Assembly (NCBI GenBank): GCA_036971475.1
Contig: JBAIZL010000007.1
Location: forward strand, 32,787,002-32,851,001
Direction: 5' to 3'
Length of the DNA: 64,000 bases
DNA from: Prosapia bicincta
Taxonomy: Eukaryota > Arthropoda > Insecta > Hemiptera > Cercopidae
Positions 31,001 to 46,000 of the stretch are shown piece after piece. Both the position numbers and the translations under genes were made by a program. Below the pieces are notes generated by a model. That model made no database searches and was not told where the DNA came from. It saw only the letters and a list, made by a program, of their open reading frames with translations. Position 1 is the first letter of the stretch. The number at the start of each line of letters is the position of its first letter.

Positions 31001-34000
31001 TATAATTCATGCATTTTTTATAGAAAATATATGACAATTGCGATAGCTCCTATAATACTTATTATAGATCAATTCTAAGAGCACAATGCGAATCTATGGT
31101 CGATTCTGCGTTTATTATGCCATATAAATGAGAAATCCATTTTTTGTAGAATTCGCAAAATCCATGAACTATAATTCATGCATTTTTTTATAGAAAATAT
31201 ATGACAATTGCCATAGCTCCTATAATACTTACTATAGATCAATTCTAAGGGCACAATGCGAATCTATGGTCGATTCTGCGTTTATTATGCCTTTTAAATG
31301 AGAAATCCATTTTTTGTAGAAATCGCAAAATCCATGAACTATAATTCATGCATTTTTTTTAGAGCAAATATATGACAATTGCCATAGCTCCTATAATACT
31401 TATTATAGATCAATTCTAAGGGCACAATGCGAATCTATGGTCGATTCTGCGTTTATTACGCCTTTTAAATGAGAAATCCATTTTTTGTAGAAATCGCAAA
31501 ATCCATGAACTATAATTCATGCATTTTTTTTAGAGCAAATATATGACAATTGCCATAGCTCCTATAATACTTATTATAGATCAATTCTAAAAGCACAATG
31601 CGAATCTATGGTCGATTCTGCGTTTATTATGCCATATAAATGAGAAATCCATTTTTTGTAGAATTCGCAAAATCCATGAACTATAATTCATGCATTTTTT
31701 TATAGAAAATATATGACAATTGCGATAGCTCCTATAATACTTATTATAGATCAATTCTAAGAGCACAATGCGAATCTATGGCCGATTCTGCGATTATTAT
31801 GCCTTTTAAATGAGAAATCCATTTTTTGTAGAAATCGCAAAATCAATGAACTATAATTCATGCATTTTTTTTAGAGCAAATATATGACAATTGCCATAGC
31901 TCCTATAATACTTATTATAGATCAGTTCTAAGGGCACAATGCGAATCTATGGTCGATTCTGCGTTTATTATGCCTTTTAAATGAGAAATCCATTTTTTGT
32001 AGAAATCGCAAAATCCAAGAACTATAATTCATGCATTTTTTTTAGAGCAAATATATGACAATTGCCATAGCTCTTATAATTATTATTATAGATCAATTCT
32101 AAGAGCACAATGCGAATCTATGGTCGATTCTGCGTTTATTATGCCTTTTAAATGAGAAATCCATTTTTTGTAGAAATCGAAAAATCCATGAACCATAATT
32201 CAAGCATTTTTTTTAGAGCAAATATATGACAATTGCCATAGCTCCTATAATACTTATTATAGATCAATTCTAAAAGCACAATGCGAATCTATGGTCGATT
32301 CTGCGTTTATTATGCCATATAAATGAGAAATCCATTTTTTGTAGAATTCGCAAAATCCATGAACTATAATTCATGCATTTTTTTATAGAAAATATATGTC
32401 AATTGCCATAGCTCCTATAATACTTATTATAGATCAGTTCTAAGGGCACAATGCGAATCTATGGTCGATTCTGCGTTTATTATGCCTTTTAAATGAGAAA
32501 TCCATTTTTTGTAGAAATCGCAAAATCCATGAACTATAATTCATGCATTATTTTTAGAGCAAATATATGACAATTGCCATAGCTCCTATAATACTTATTA
32601 TAGATCAATTCTAAGACCACAATGCGAATCTATGGTCGATTCTGCGTTTATTTTGCCTTTTAAATGAGAAATCCGTTTTTTGTAGAAATCGCAAAATCCA
32701 TGAACTATAATTCATGCATTTTTTTTAGAGCAAATATATGACAATTGTCATAGCTCCTATAATACTTACTATAGATCAATTCTAAGAGCACAATGCGAAT
32801 CTATGGTCGATTCTGCGTTTATTATGCCTTTTAAATGAGAAATCCATTTTTTGTAGAAATCGCAAAATCCATGAACTATAATTCATGCATTTTTTTTAGA
32901 GCAAATATATGATAATTGCCATAGCTCCTATATTACTTATTATAGATCAATTCTAGGGGCACAATGCGAATCTATGGTCTATTCTGCGTTTATTATGCCT
33001 TTTAAATGAGAAATCCATTTTTTGTAGAAATCGCAAAATCCATGAACTATAATTCATGCATTTTTTTCAGAGCAAATATATGACAATTGCCATAGCTCCT
33101 ATAATACTTATTATAGATCAATTCTAAGGGCACATGCGAATCTATGGTCGATTCTGCGTTTATTATGCCTTTTAAATGAGAAATCCATTTTTTGTAGAAA
33201 TCGCAAAATCCATGAACTATAATTCATGCATTTTTTTTAGAGCAAATATATGACAATTGCCATAGCTCCTATAATACTTATTATAGATCAATTCTAAGAG
33301 CACAATGCGAATCTATGGTCGATTCTGCGTTTATTATGCCTTTTAAATGAGAAATCCATTTTTTGTAGAAATCGAAAAATCCATGAACTATTTTTCATGC
33401 ATTTTTTTTAGAGCAAATATATGACAATTGCCATAGCTCCTATAATACTTATTATAGATCAATTCTAAGAGCACAATGCGAATCTATGGTCGATTCTGCG
33501 TTTATTATGCCTTTTAAATGAGAAATCCATTTTTTGTAGAAATCGCAAAATCCATGAACTATAATTCATGCATTTTTTTTAGAGCAAATATATGATAATT
33601 GCCATAGCTCCTATATTACTTATTATAGATCAATTCTAGGGGCACAATGCGAATCTATGGTCTATTCTGCGTTTATTATGCCTTTTAAATGAGAAATCCA
33701 TTTTTTGTAGAAATCGCAAAATCCATGAACTATAATTCATGCATTTTTTTCAGAGCAAATATATGACAATTGCCATAGCTCCTATAATACTTATTATAGA
33801 TCAATTCTAAGGGCACAATGCGAATCTATGGTCGATTCTGCGTTTATTATGCCTTTTAAATGAGAAATCCATTTTTTGTAGAAATCGCAAAATCCATGAA
33901 CTATAATTCATGCATTTTTTTTAGAGCAAATATATGACAATTGCCATAGCTCCTATAATACTTATTATAGATCAATTCTAAAAGCACAATGCGAATCTAT

Positions 34001-37000
34001 GGTCGATTCTGCGTTTATTATGCCATATAAATGAGAAATCCATTTTTTGTAGAATTCGCAAAATCCATGAACTATAATTCATGCATTTTTTTATAGAAAA
34101 TATATGACAATTGCCATAGCTCCTATATTACTTATTATAGATCAATTCTAGGGGCACAATGCGAATCTATGGTCGATTGTGCGTTTATTATGCCTTTTAA
34201 ATGAGAAATCCATTTTTTGTAGAAATCGCAAAATCCATGAACTATAATTCATGCATTTTTTTTAGAGCAAACATATGACAATTGCCATAGCTCCTATAAT
34301 ACTTATTATAGATCAACTCTAAGAGCACAATGCGAATCTATGGTCGACCTGCGTTTATTATGCCTTTGAAATGAGAAATCCATTTTTTGTAGAAATCGCA
34401 AAATCCATGAACTATAATTCATGCATTTTTTTTAGAGCAAATATATGACAATTGCCATAGCTCCTATAATACTTATTATAGATCAATTCTAAGGGCACAA
34501 TGCGAATCTATGGTCGATTCTGCGTTTATTATGCCTTTTAAATGAGAAATCCATTTTTTGTAGAAATCGCAAAATCCATGAACTATAATTCATGCATTTT
34601 TTTTAGAGTAAATATATGACAATTGCCATAGCTCCTATAATACTTATTATAGATCAATTCTGAGGGCACAATGCGAATCTATGGTCGATTCTGCGTTTAT
34701 TATGCCATATAAATGAGAAATCCATTTTTTGTATAATTCGCAAAATCCATGAACTATAATTCATGCATTTTATATAGAAAATATATGACAATTGCGATAG
34801 CTCCTATAATACTTATTATAGATCAATTCTAAGAGCACAATGCGAATCTATGGTCGATTGTGCGTTTATTATGCCTTTTAAATGAGAAATCCATTTTTTG
34901 TAGAAATCGCAAAATCCATGAACTATAATTCATGCATTTTTTTTAGAGCAAACATATGACAATTGCCATAGCTCCTATAATACTTATTATAGATCAACTC
35001 TAAGAGCACAATGCGAATCTATGGTCGACCTGCGTTTATTATGCCTTTGAAATGAGAAATCCATTTTTTGTAGAAATCGCAAAATCCATGAACTATAATT
35101 CATGCATTTTTTTTAGAGCAAATATATGACAATTGCCATAGCTCCTATAATACTTATTATAGATCAATTCTAAGGGCACAATGCGAATCTATGGTCGATT
35201 CTGCGTTTATTATGCCTTTTAAATGAGAAATCCATTTTTTGTAGAAATCGCAAAATCCATGAACTATAATTCATGCATTTTTTTTAGAGTAAATATATGA
35301 CAATTGCCATAGCTCCTATAATACTTATTATAGATCAATTCTGAGGGCACAATGCGAATCTATGGTCGATTCTGCGTTTATTATGCCATATAAATGAGAA
35401 ATCCATTTTTTGTAGAATTCGCAAAATCCATGAACTATAATTCATGCATTTTATATAGAAAATATATGACAATTGCGATAGCTCCTATAATACTTATTAT
35501 AGATCAATTCTAAGAGCACAATGCGAATCTATGGTCGATTCTGCGTTTATTATGCCATATAAATGAGAAATCCATTTTTTGTAGAATTCGCAAAATCCAT
35601 GAACTATAATTCATGCATTTTTTTATAGAAAATATATGACAATTGCCATAGCTCCTATAATACTTACTATAGATCAATTCTAAGGGCACAATGCGAATCT
35701 ATGGTCGATTCTGCGTTTATTATGCCTTTTAAATGAGAAATCCATTTTTTGTAGAAATCGCAAAATCCATGAACTATAATTCATGCATTTTTTTTAGAGC
35801 AAATATATGACAATTGCCATAGCTCCTATAATACTTATTATAGATCAATTCTAAGGGCACAATGCGAATCTATGGTCGATTCTGCGTTTATTACGCCTTT
35901 TAAATGAGAAATCCATTTTTTGTAGAAATCGCAAAATCCATGAACTATAATTCATGCATTTTTTTTAGAGCAAATATATGACAATTGCCATAGCTCCTAT
36001 AATACTTATTATAGATCAGTTCTAAGGGCACAATGCGAATCTATGGTCGATTCTGCGTTTATTATGCCTTTTAAATGAGAAATCCATTTTTTGTAGAAAT
36101 CGCAAAATCCATGAACTATAATTCATGCATTTTTTTTAGAGCAAATATATGACAATTGCCATAGCTCCTATAATTATTATTATAGATCAATTCTAAGAGC
36201 ACAATGCGAATCTATGGTCGATTCTGCGTTTATTATGCCTTTTAAATGAGAAATCCATTTTTTGTAGAAATCGAAAAATCCATGAACTATAATTCATGCA
36301 TTTTTTTTAGAGCAAATATATGACAATTGCCATAGCTCCTATAATACTTATTATAGATCAATTCTAAAAGCACAATGCGAATCTATGGTCGATTCTGCGT
36401 TTATTATGCCATATAAATGAGAAATCCATTTTTTGTAGAATTCGCAAAATCCATGAACTATAATTCATGCATTTTTTTATAGAAAATATATGACAATTGC
36501 CATAGCTCCTATAATACTTATTATAGATCAGTTCTAAGGGCACAATGCGAATCTATGGTCGATTCTGCGTTTATTATGCCTTTTAAATGAGAAATCCATT
36601 TTTTGTAGAAATCGCAAAATCCATGAACTATAATTCATGCATTATTTTTAGAGCAAATATATGACAATTGCCATAGCTCCTATAATACTTATTATAGATC
36701 AATTCTAAGACCACAATGCGAATCTATGGTCGATTCTGCGCTTATTTTGCCTTTTAAATGAGAAATCCGTTTTTTGTAGAAATCGCAAAATCCATGAACT
36801 ATAATTCATGCATTTTTTTTACAGCAAATATATGACAATTGTCATAGCTCCTATAATACTTATTATAGATCAATTCTAAGAGCACAATGCGAATCTATGG
36901 TCGATTCTGCGTTTATTATGCCTTTTAAATGAGAAATCCATTTTTTGTAGAAATCGCAAAATCCATGAACTATAATTCATGCATTTTTTTTAGAGCAAAT

Positions 37001-40000
37001 ATATGATAATTGCCATAGCTCCTATATTACTTATTATAGATCAATTCTAGGGGCACAATGCGAATCTATGGTCTATTCTGCGTTTATTATGCCTTTTAAA
37101 TGAGAAATCCATTTTTTGTAGAAATCGCAAAATCCATGAACTATAATTCATGCATTTTTTTCAGAGCAAATATATGACAATTGCCATAGCTCCTATAATA
37201 CTTATTATAGATCAATTCTAAGGGCACATGCGAATCTATGGTCGATTCTGCGTTTATTATGCCTTTTAAATGAGAAATCCATTTTTTGTAGAAATCGCAA
37301 AATCCATGAACTATAATTCATGCATTTTTTTTAGAGCAAATATATGACAATTGCCATAGCTCCTATAATACTTATTATAGATCAATTCTAAGAGCACAAT
37401 GCGAATCTATGGTCGATTCTGCGTTTATTATGCCTTTTAAATGAGAAATCCATTTTTTGTAGAAATCGAAAAATCCATGAACTATTTTTCATGCATTTTT
37501 TTTAGAGCAAATATATGACAATTGCCATAGCTCCTATAATACTTATTATAGATCAATTCTAAGAGCACAATGCGAATCTATGGTCGATTCTGCGTTTATT
37601 ATGCCTTTTAAATGAGAAATCCATTTTTTGTAGAAATCGCAAAATCCATGAACTATAATTCATGCATTTTTTTTAGAGCAAATATATGATAATTGCCATA
37701 GCTCCTATATTACTTATTATAGATCAATTCTAGGGGCACAATGCGAATCTATGGTCTATTCTGCGTTTATTATGCCTTTTAAATGAGAAATCCATTTTTT
37801 GTAGAAATCGCAAAATCCATGAACTATAATTCATGCATTTTTTTCAGAGCAAATATATGACAATTGCCATAGCTCCTATAATACTTATTATAGATCAATT
37901 CTAAGGGCACAATGCGAATCTATGGTCGATTCTGCGTTTATTATGCCTTTTAAATGAGAAATCCATTTTTTGTAGAAATCGCAAAATCCATGAACTATAA
38001 TTCATGCATTTTTTTTAGAGCAAATATATGACAATTGCCATAGCTCCTATAATACTTATTATAGATCAATTCTAAAAGCACAATGCGAATCTATGGTCGA
38101 TTCTGCGTTTATTATGCCATATAAATGAGAAATCCATTTTTTGTAGAATTCGCAAAATCCATGAACTATAATTCATGCATTTTTTTATAGAAAATATATG
38201 ACAATTGCGATAGCTCCTATAATACTTATTATAGATCAATTCTAAGAGCACAATGCGAATCTATGGCCGATTCTGCGATTATTATGCCTTTTAAATGAGA
38301 AATCCATTTTTTGTAGAAATCGCAAAATCCATGAACTATAATTCATGCATTTTTTTTAGAGCAAATATATGACAATTGCCATAGCTCCTATAATACTTAT
38401 TATAGATCAGTTCTAAGGGCACAATGCGAATCTATGGTCGATTCTGCGTTTATTATGCCTTTTAAATGAGAAATCAATTTTTGTAGAAATCGCAAAATCC
38501 ATGAACTATAATTCATGCATTTTTTTTAGAGCAAATATATGACAATTGCCATAGCTCCTATAATTATTATTATAGATCAATTCTAAGAGCACAATGCGAA
38601 TCTATGGTCGATTCTGCGTTTATTATGCCTTTTAAATGAGAAATCCATTTTTTGTAGAAATCGAAAAATCCATGAACTATAATTCATGCATTTTTTTTAG
38701 AGCAAATATATGACAATTGCCATAGCTCCTATAATACTTATTATAGATCAATTCTAAAAGCACAATGCGAATCTATGGTCGATTCTGCGTTTATTATGCC
38801 ATATAAATGAGAAATCCATTTTTTGTAGAATTCGCAAAATCCATGAACTATAATTCATGCATTTTTTTATAGAAAATATATGACAATTGCCATAGCTCCT
38901 ATAATACTTATTATAGATCAGTTCTAAGGGCACAATGCGAATCTATGGTCGATTCTGCGTTTATTATGCCTTTTAAATGAGAAATCCATTTTTTGTAGAA
39001 ATCGCAAAATCCATGAACTATAATTCATGCATTATTTTTAGAGCAAATATATGACAATTGCCATAGCTCCTATAATACTTATTATAGATCAATTCTAAGA
39101 CCACAATGCGAATCTATGGTCGATTCTGCGTTTATTTTGCCTTTTAAATGAGAAATCCGTTTTTTGTAGAAATCGCAAAATCCATGAACTATAATTCATG
39201 CATTTTTTTTAGAGCAAATATATGACAATTGTCATAGCTCCTATAATACTTACTATAGATCAATTCTAAGAGCACAATGCGAATCTATGGTCGATTCTGC
39301 GTTTATTATGCCTTTTAAATGAGAAATCCATTTTTTGTAGAAATCGCAAAATTCATGAACTATAATTCATGCATTTTTTTTAGAGCAAATATATGATAAT
39401 TGCCATAGCTCCTATATTACTTATTATAGATCAATTCTAGGGGCACAATGCGAATCTATGGTCTATTCTGCGTTTATTATGCCTTTTAAATGAGAAATCC
39501 ATTTTTTGTAGAAATCGCAAAATCCATGAACTATAATTCATGCATTTTTTTCAGAGCAAATATATGACAATTGCCATAGCTCCTATAATACTTATTATAG
39601 ATCAATTCTAAGGGCACATGCGAATCTATGGTCGATTCTGCCTTTATTATGCCTTTTAAATGAGAAATCCATTTTTTGTAGAAATCGCAAAATCCATGAA
39701 CTATAATTCATGCATTTTTTTTAGAGCAAATATATGACAATTGCCATAGCTCCTATAATACTTATTATAGATCAATTCTAAGAGCACAATGCGAATCTAT
39801 GGTCGATTCTGCGTTTATTATGCCTTTTAAATGAGAAATCCATTTTTTGTAGAAATCGAAAAATCCATGAACTATTTTTCATGCATTTTTTTTAGAGCAA
39901 ATATATGACAATTGCCATAGCTCCTATAATACTTATTATAGATCAATTCTAAGAGCACAATGCGAATCTATGGTCGATTCTGCGTTTATTATGCCTTTTA

Positions 40001-43000
40001 AATGAGAAATCCATTTTTTGTAGAAATCGCAAAATCCATGAACTATAATTCATGCATTTTTTTTAGAGCAAATATATGATAATTGCCATAGCTCCTATAT
40101 TACTTATTATAGATCAATTCTAGGGGCACAATGCGAATCTATGGTCTATTCTGCGTTTATTATGCCTTTTAAATGAGAAATCCATTTTTTGTAGAAATCG
40201 CAAAATCCATGAACTATAATTCATGCATTTTTTTCAGAGCAAATATATGACAATTGCCATAGCTCCTATAATACTTATTATAGATCAATTCTAAGGGCAC
40301 AATGCGAATCTATGGTCGATTCTGCGTTTATTATGCCTTTTAAATGAGAAATCCATTTTTTGTAGAAATCGCAAAATCCATGAACTATAATTCATGCATT
40401 TTTTTTAGAGCAAATATATGACAATTGCCATAGCTCCTATAATACTTATTATAGATCAATTCTAAGGGCACAATGCGAATCTATGGTCGATTCTGCGTTT
40501 ATTATGCCATATAAATGAGAAATCCATTTTTTGTAGAATTCGCAAAATCCATGAACTATAATTCATGCATTTTTTTATAAAAAATATATGACAATTGCGA
40601 TAGCTCCTATAATACTTATTATAGATCAATTCTAAGAGCACAATGCGAATCTATGGTCGATTCTGCGTTTATTATGCCATATAAATGAGAAATCCATTTT
40701 TTGTAGAATTCGCAAAATCCATGAACTATAATTCATGCATTTTTTTATAGAAAATATATGACAATTGCCATAGCTCCTATAATACTTATTATAGATCAGT
40801 TCTAAGGGCACAATGCGAATCTATGGTCGATTCTGCGTTTATTATGCCTTTTAAATGAGAAATCCATTTTTTGTAGAAATCGCAAAATCCATGAACTATA
40901 ATTCATGCATTATTTTTAGAGCAAATATATGACAATTGCCATAGCTCCTATAATACTTATTATAGATCAATTCTAAGACCACAATGCGAATCTATGGTCG
41001 ATTCTGCGATTATTATGCCTTTTAAATGAGAAATCCATTTTTTGTAGAAATCGCAAAATCCATGAACTATAATTCATGCATTTTTTTTAGAGCAAATATA
41101 TGACAATTGTCATAGCTCCTATAATACTTACTATAGATCAATTCTAAGAGCACAATGCGAATCTATGGTCGATTCTGCGTTTATTATGCCTTTTAAATGA
41201 GAAATCCATTTTTTGTAGAAATCGCAAAATCCATGAACTATAATTCATGCATTTTTTTTAGAGCAAATATATGATAATTGCCATAGCTCCTATATTACTT
41301 ATTATAGATCAATTCTAGGGGCACAATGCGAATCTATGGTCTATTCTGCGTTTATTATGCCTTTTAAATGAGAAATCCATTTTTTGTAGAAATCGCAAAA
41401 TCCATGAACTATAATTCATGCATTTTTTTCAGAGCAAATATATGACAATTGCCATAGCTCCTATAATACTTATTATAGATCAATTCTAAGGGCACAATAC
41501 GAATCTATGGTCGATTCTGCGTTTATTATGCCTTTTAAATGAGAAATCCATTTTTTGTAGAAATCGCAAAATCCATGAACTATAATTCATGCATTTTTTT
41601 TAGAGCAAATATATGACAATTGCCATAGCTCCTATAATACTTATTATAGATCAATTCTAAGAGCACAATGCGAATCTATGGTCGATTCTGCGTTTATTAT
41701 GCCTTTTAAATGAGAAATCCATTTTTTGTAGAAATCGAAAAATCCATGAACTATAATTCATGCATTTTTTTTAGAGCAAATATATGACAATTGCCATAGC
41801 TCCTATAATACTTATTATAGATCAATTCTAAAAGCACAATGCGAATCTATGGTCGATTCTGCGTTTATTATGCCATATAAATGAGAAATCCATTTTTTGT
41901 AGAATTCGCAAAATCCATGAACTATAATTCATGCATTTTTTTATAGAAAATATATGACAATTGCCATAGCTCCTATAATACTTATTATAGATCAGTTCTA
42001 AGGGCACAATGCGAATCTATGGTCGATTCTGCGTTTATTATGCCTTTTAAATGAGAAATCCATTTTTTGTAGAAATCGCAAAATCCATGAACTATAATTC
42101 ATGCATTATTTTTAGAGCAAATATATGACAATTGCCATAGCTCCTATAATACTTATTATAGATCAATTCTAAGACCACAATGCGAATCTATGGTCGATTC
42201 TGCGTTTATTTTGCCTTTTAAATGAGAAATCCGTTTTTTGTAGAAATCGCAAAATCCATGAACTATAATTCATGCATTTTTTTTAGAGCAAATATATGAC
42301 AATTGTCATAGCTCCTATAATACTTACTATAGATCAATTCTAAGAGCACAATGCGAATCTATGGTCGATTCTGCGTTTATTATGCCTTTTAAATGAGAAA
42401 TCCATTTTTTGTAGAAATCGCAAAATCCATGAACTATAATTCATGCATTTTTTTTAGAGCAAATATATGACAATTGCCATAGCTCCTATAATACTTATTA
42501 TAGATCAATTCTAAGAGCACAATGCGAATCTATGGTCGATTCTGCGTTTATTATGCCTTTTAAATGAGAAATCCATTTTTTGTAGAAATCGCAAAATCCA
42601 TGAACTATAATTCATGCATTTTTTTTAGAGCAAATATATGATAATTGCCATAGCTCCTATATTACTTATTATAGATCAATTCTAGGGGCACAATGCGAAT
42701 CTATGGTTTATTCTGCGTTTATTATGCCTTTTAAATGAGAAATCCATTTTTTGTAGAAATCGCAAAATCCATGAACTATAATTCATGCATTTTTTTCAGA
42801 GCAAATATATGACAATTGCCATAGCTCCTATAATACTTATTATAGATCAATTCTAAGGGCACAATGCGAATCTATGGTCGATTCTGCGTTTATTATGCCT
42901 TTTAAATGAGAAATCCATTTTTTGTAGAAATCGCAAAATCCATGAACTATAATTCATGCATTTTTTTTAGAGCAAATATATGACAATTGCCATAGCTCCT
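31001..43000. repeat. 171-bp satellite, large mosaic HOR (4.1 and 2.4 kb spacings)
   Basis: The AAGACCACAATGCG variant lies near 32613, 36711, 39105, 40976 and 42173 (spacings about 4.1, 2.4, 1.9 and 1.2 kb, i.e. 24, 14, 11 and 7 monomers). The GGGCACATGCG single-base deletion lies near 33131, 37225 and 39615 with matching spacings. Long duplicated segments with internal gains or losses of whole monomers explain this. No gene is present. Confidence 0.75.
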
Positions 43001-46000
43001 ATAATACTTATTATAGATCAATTCTAAGGGCACAATGCGAATCTATGGTCGAATCTGCGTTTATTATGCCTTTTAAATGAGAAATCCATTTTTTGTAGAA
43101 ATCGCAAAATCCATGAACTATAATTCATGCATTTTTTTTAGAGCAAATATATGACAATTGCCATAGCTCCTATAATACTTATTATAGATCAATTCTAAGA
43201 GCACAATGCGAATCTATGGTCGACCTGCGTTTATTATGCCTTTGAAATGAGAAATACATTTTTTGTAGAAATCGCAAAATCCATGAACTATAATTCATGC
43301 ATTTTTTTTAGAGCAAATATATGACAATTGCCATAGCTCCTATAATACTTATTATAGATCAATTCTAAGGGCACAATGCGTATCTATGGTCGATTCTGCG
43401 TTTATTATGCCTTTTAAATGAGAAATCCATTTTTTGTAGAAATCGCAAAATCCATGAACTATAATTCATGCATTTTTTTTAGAGCAAATATATGACAATT
43501 GCCATAGCTCCTATAATACTCATTATAGATCAATTCTAAGAGCACAATGCGAATCTATGGTCGATTCTGCGTTTATTATGCCTTTGAAATGAGAAATCCA
43601 TTTTTTGTAGAAATCGCAAAATCCATGAACTATAATTCATGCATTTTTTTTAGAGCAAATATATGACAATTGCCATAGCTCCTATAATACTTATTATAGA
43701 TCAATTCTAAGTGCACAATGCGAATCTATGGTCGATTCTGCGTTTATTATGCCTTTTAAATGAGAAATCCGTTTTTTGTAGAAATCGCAAAATCCATGAA
43801 CAATAATTCATGCATTTTTTTTAGAGCAAATATATGACAATTGCCATAGCTCCTATAATACTTATTATAGATCAATTCTAAGGGCACAATGCGAATCTAT
43901 GGTCGATTCTGCCCTTATTATGCCTTTTAAATGAGAAATCCATTTTTGTAGAAATCGCAAAATCCATGAACTATAATTCATGCATTTTTTTTAGAGCAAA
44001 TATATGACAATTGCCATAGCTCCTATAATACTTATTATAGATCAATTCTAAGTGCACAATGCGAATCTATGGTCGATTCTGCGTTTATTATGCCTTTTAA
44101 ATGAGAAATCCATTTTTTGTAGAAATCGCAAAATCCATGAACTATAATTCATGCATTTTTTTTAGAGCAAATATATGACAATTGACATAGCTCCTATAAT
44201 ACTTATTATAGATCAATTCTAAGGGCACAATGCAATTCTATGGTCGATTCTTCGTTTATAATGCCTTTTAAATGAGAAATCCATTTTTTGTAGAAATCGC
44301 AAAATCCATGAACTATAATTCATGCATTTTTTTTAGAGCAAATATATGACAATTGCCATAGCTCCTATAATACTTATTATAGATCAATTCTAAAAGCACA
44401 ATGCGAATCTATGGTCGATTCTGCGTTTATTATGCCATATAAATGAGAAATCCATTTTTTGTAGAAATCGCAAAATCCATGAAGTATAATTCATGCATTT
44501 TTTTTAGAGCAAATATATGACAATTGCCATAGCTCCTGTAATAATTACTATAGATCAATTCTAAGAGCACAATGCGAATCTATGGTCGATTCTGCGTTTA
44601 TTATGCCTTTGAAATGAGAAATCCATTTTTTGTAGAAATCGCAAAATCCATGAACTATAATTCATGCATTTTTTTTAGAGCAAATATATGACAATTGCCA
44701 TAGCTCCTATAATACTTATTATAGATCAATTCTAAGGGCACAATGCGAATCTATGGTCGATTCTGCGTTTATTATGCCTTTTAAATGAGAAATCCATTTT
44801 TTGTAGAAATCGCAAAATCCATGAACAATAATTCATGCATTTTTTTTAGAGCAAATATATGACAATTGCCATAGCTCCTATAATACTTATTATAGATCAA
44901 TTCTAAGGGCACAATGCGAATCTATGGTCGATTCTGCCCTTATTATGCCTTTTAAATGAGAAATCCATTTTTTGTAGAAATCGCAAAATCCATGAACTAT
45001 AATTCATGCATTTTTTTTAGAGCAAATATATGACAATTGCCATAGCTCCTATATTATTTATTATAGATCAATTCTAGGGGCACAATGCGAATCTATGGTC
45101 TATTCTGCGTTTATTATGCCTTTTAAATGAGAAATCCATTTTTTGTAGAAATCGCAAAATCCATGAACTATAATTCATGCATTTTTTTTAGAGCAAATAT
45201 ATGACAATTGCCATAGCTCCTATAATACTTATTATAGATCAATTCTAAGGGCACAATGCGAATCTATGGTCGATTCTGCGTTTATTATGCCTTTGAAATG
45301 AGAAATGAATTTTTTGTAGAAATCGCAAAATCCATGAGCTATAATTCATGCATTTTTTTTAGAACAAATATATGACAATTGCCATAGCTCCTATAATACT
45401 TATTATAGATCAATTCTAAGGGCACAATGCGAATCTATGGTCGATTCTGCGTTTATTATGCCTTTTAAATGAGAAATCCATTTTTTGTAGAAATCGCAAA
45501 ATCCATGAACAATAATTCATGCATTTTTTTTAGAGCAAATATATGACAATTGCCATAGCTCCTATATTACTTATTATAGATCAATTCTAAGGGCACAATG
45601 CGAATCTATGGTCGATTCTGCGTTTATTATGCCTTTTAAATGAGAAATCCATTTTTTGTAGAAATCGCAAAATCCATGAACTATAATTCATGCATTTCTT
45701 TGAGAGCAAATATATGACAATTGCCATAGCTCCTATAATACTTATTATAGATCAATTCTAAGTGCACAATGCGAATCTATGGTCGATTCTGCGTTTATTA
45801 TGCCTTTTAAATGAGAAATCCATTTTTTGTAGAAATCGCAAAATCCATGAACTATAATTCATGCATTTTTTTTAGAGCAAATATATGACACTTGCCATAG
45901 CTCCTATAATACTTATTATAGATCAATTGTAAGTGCACAATGCGAATCTATGGTCGATTCTGCGTTTATTATGCCTTTTAAATGAGAAATCCATTTTTTG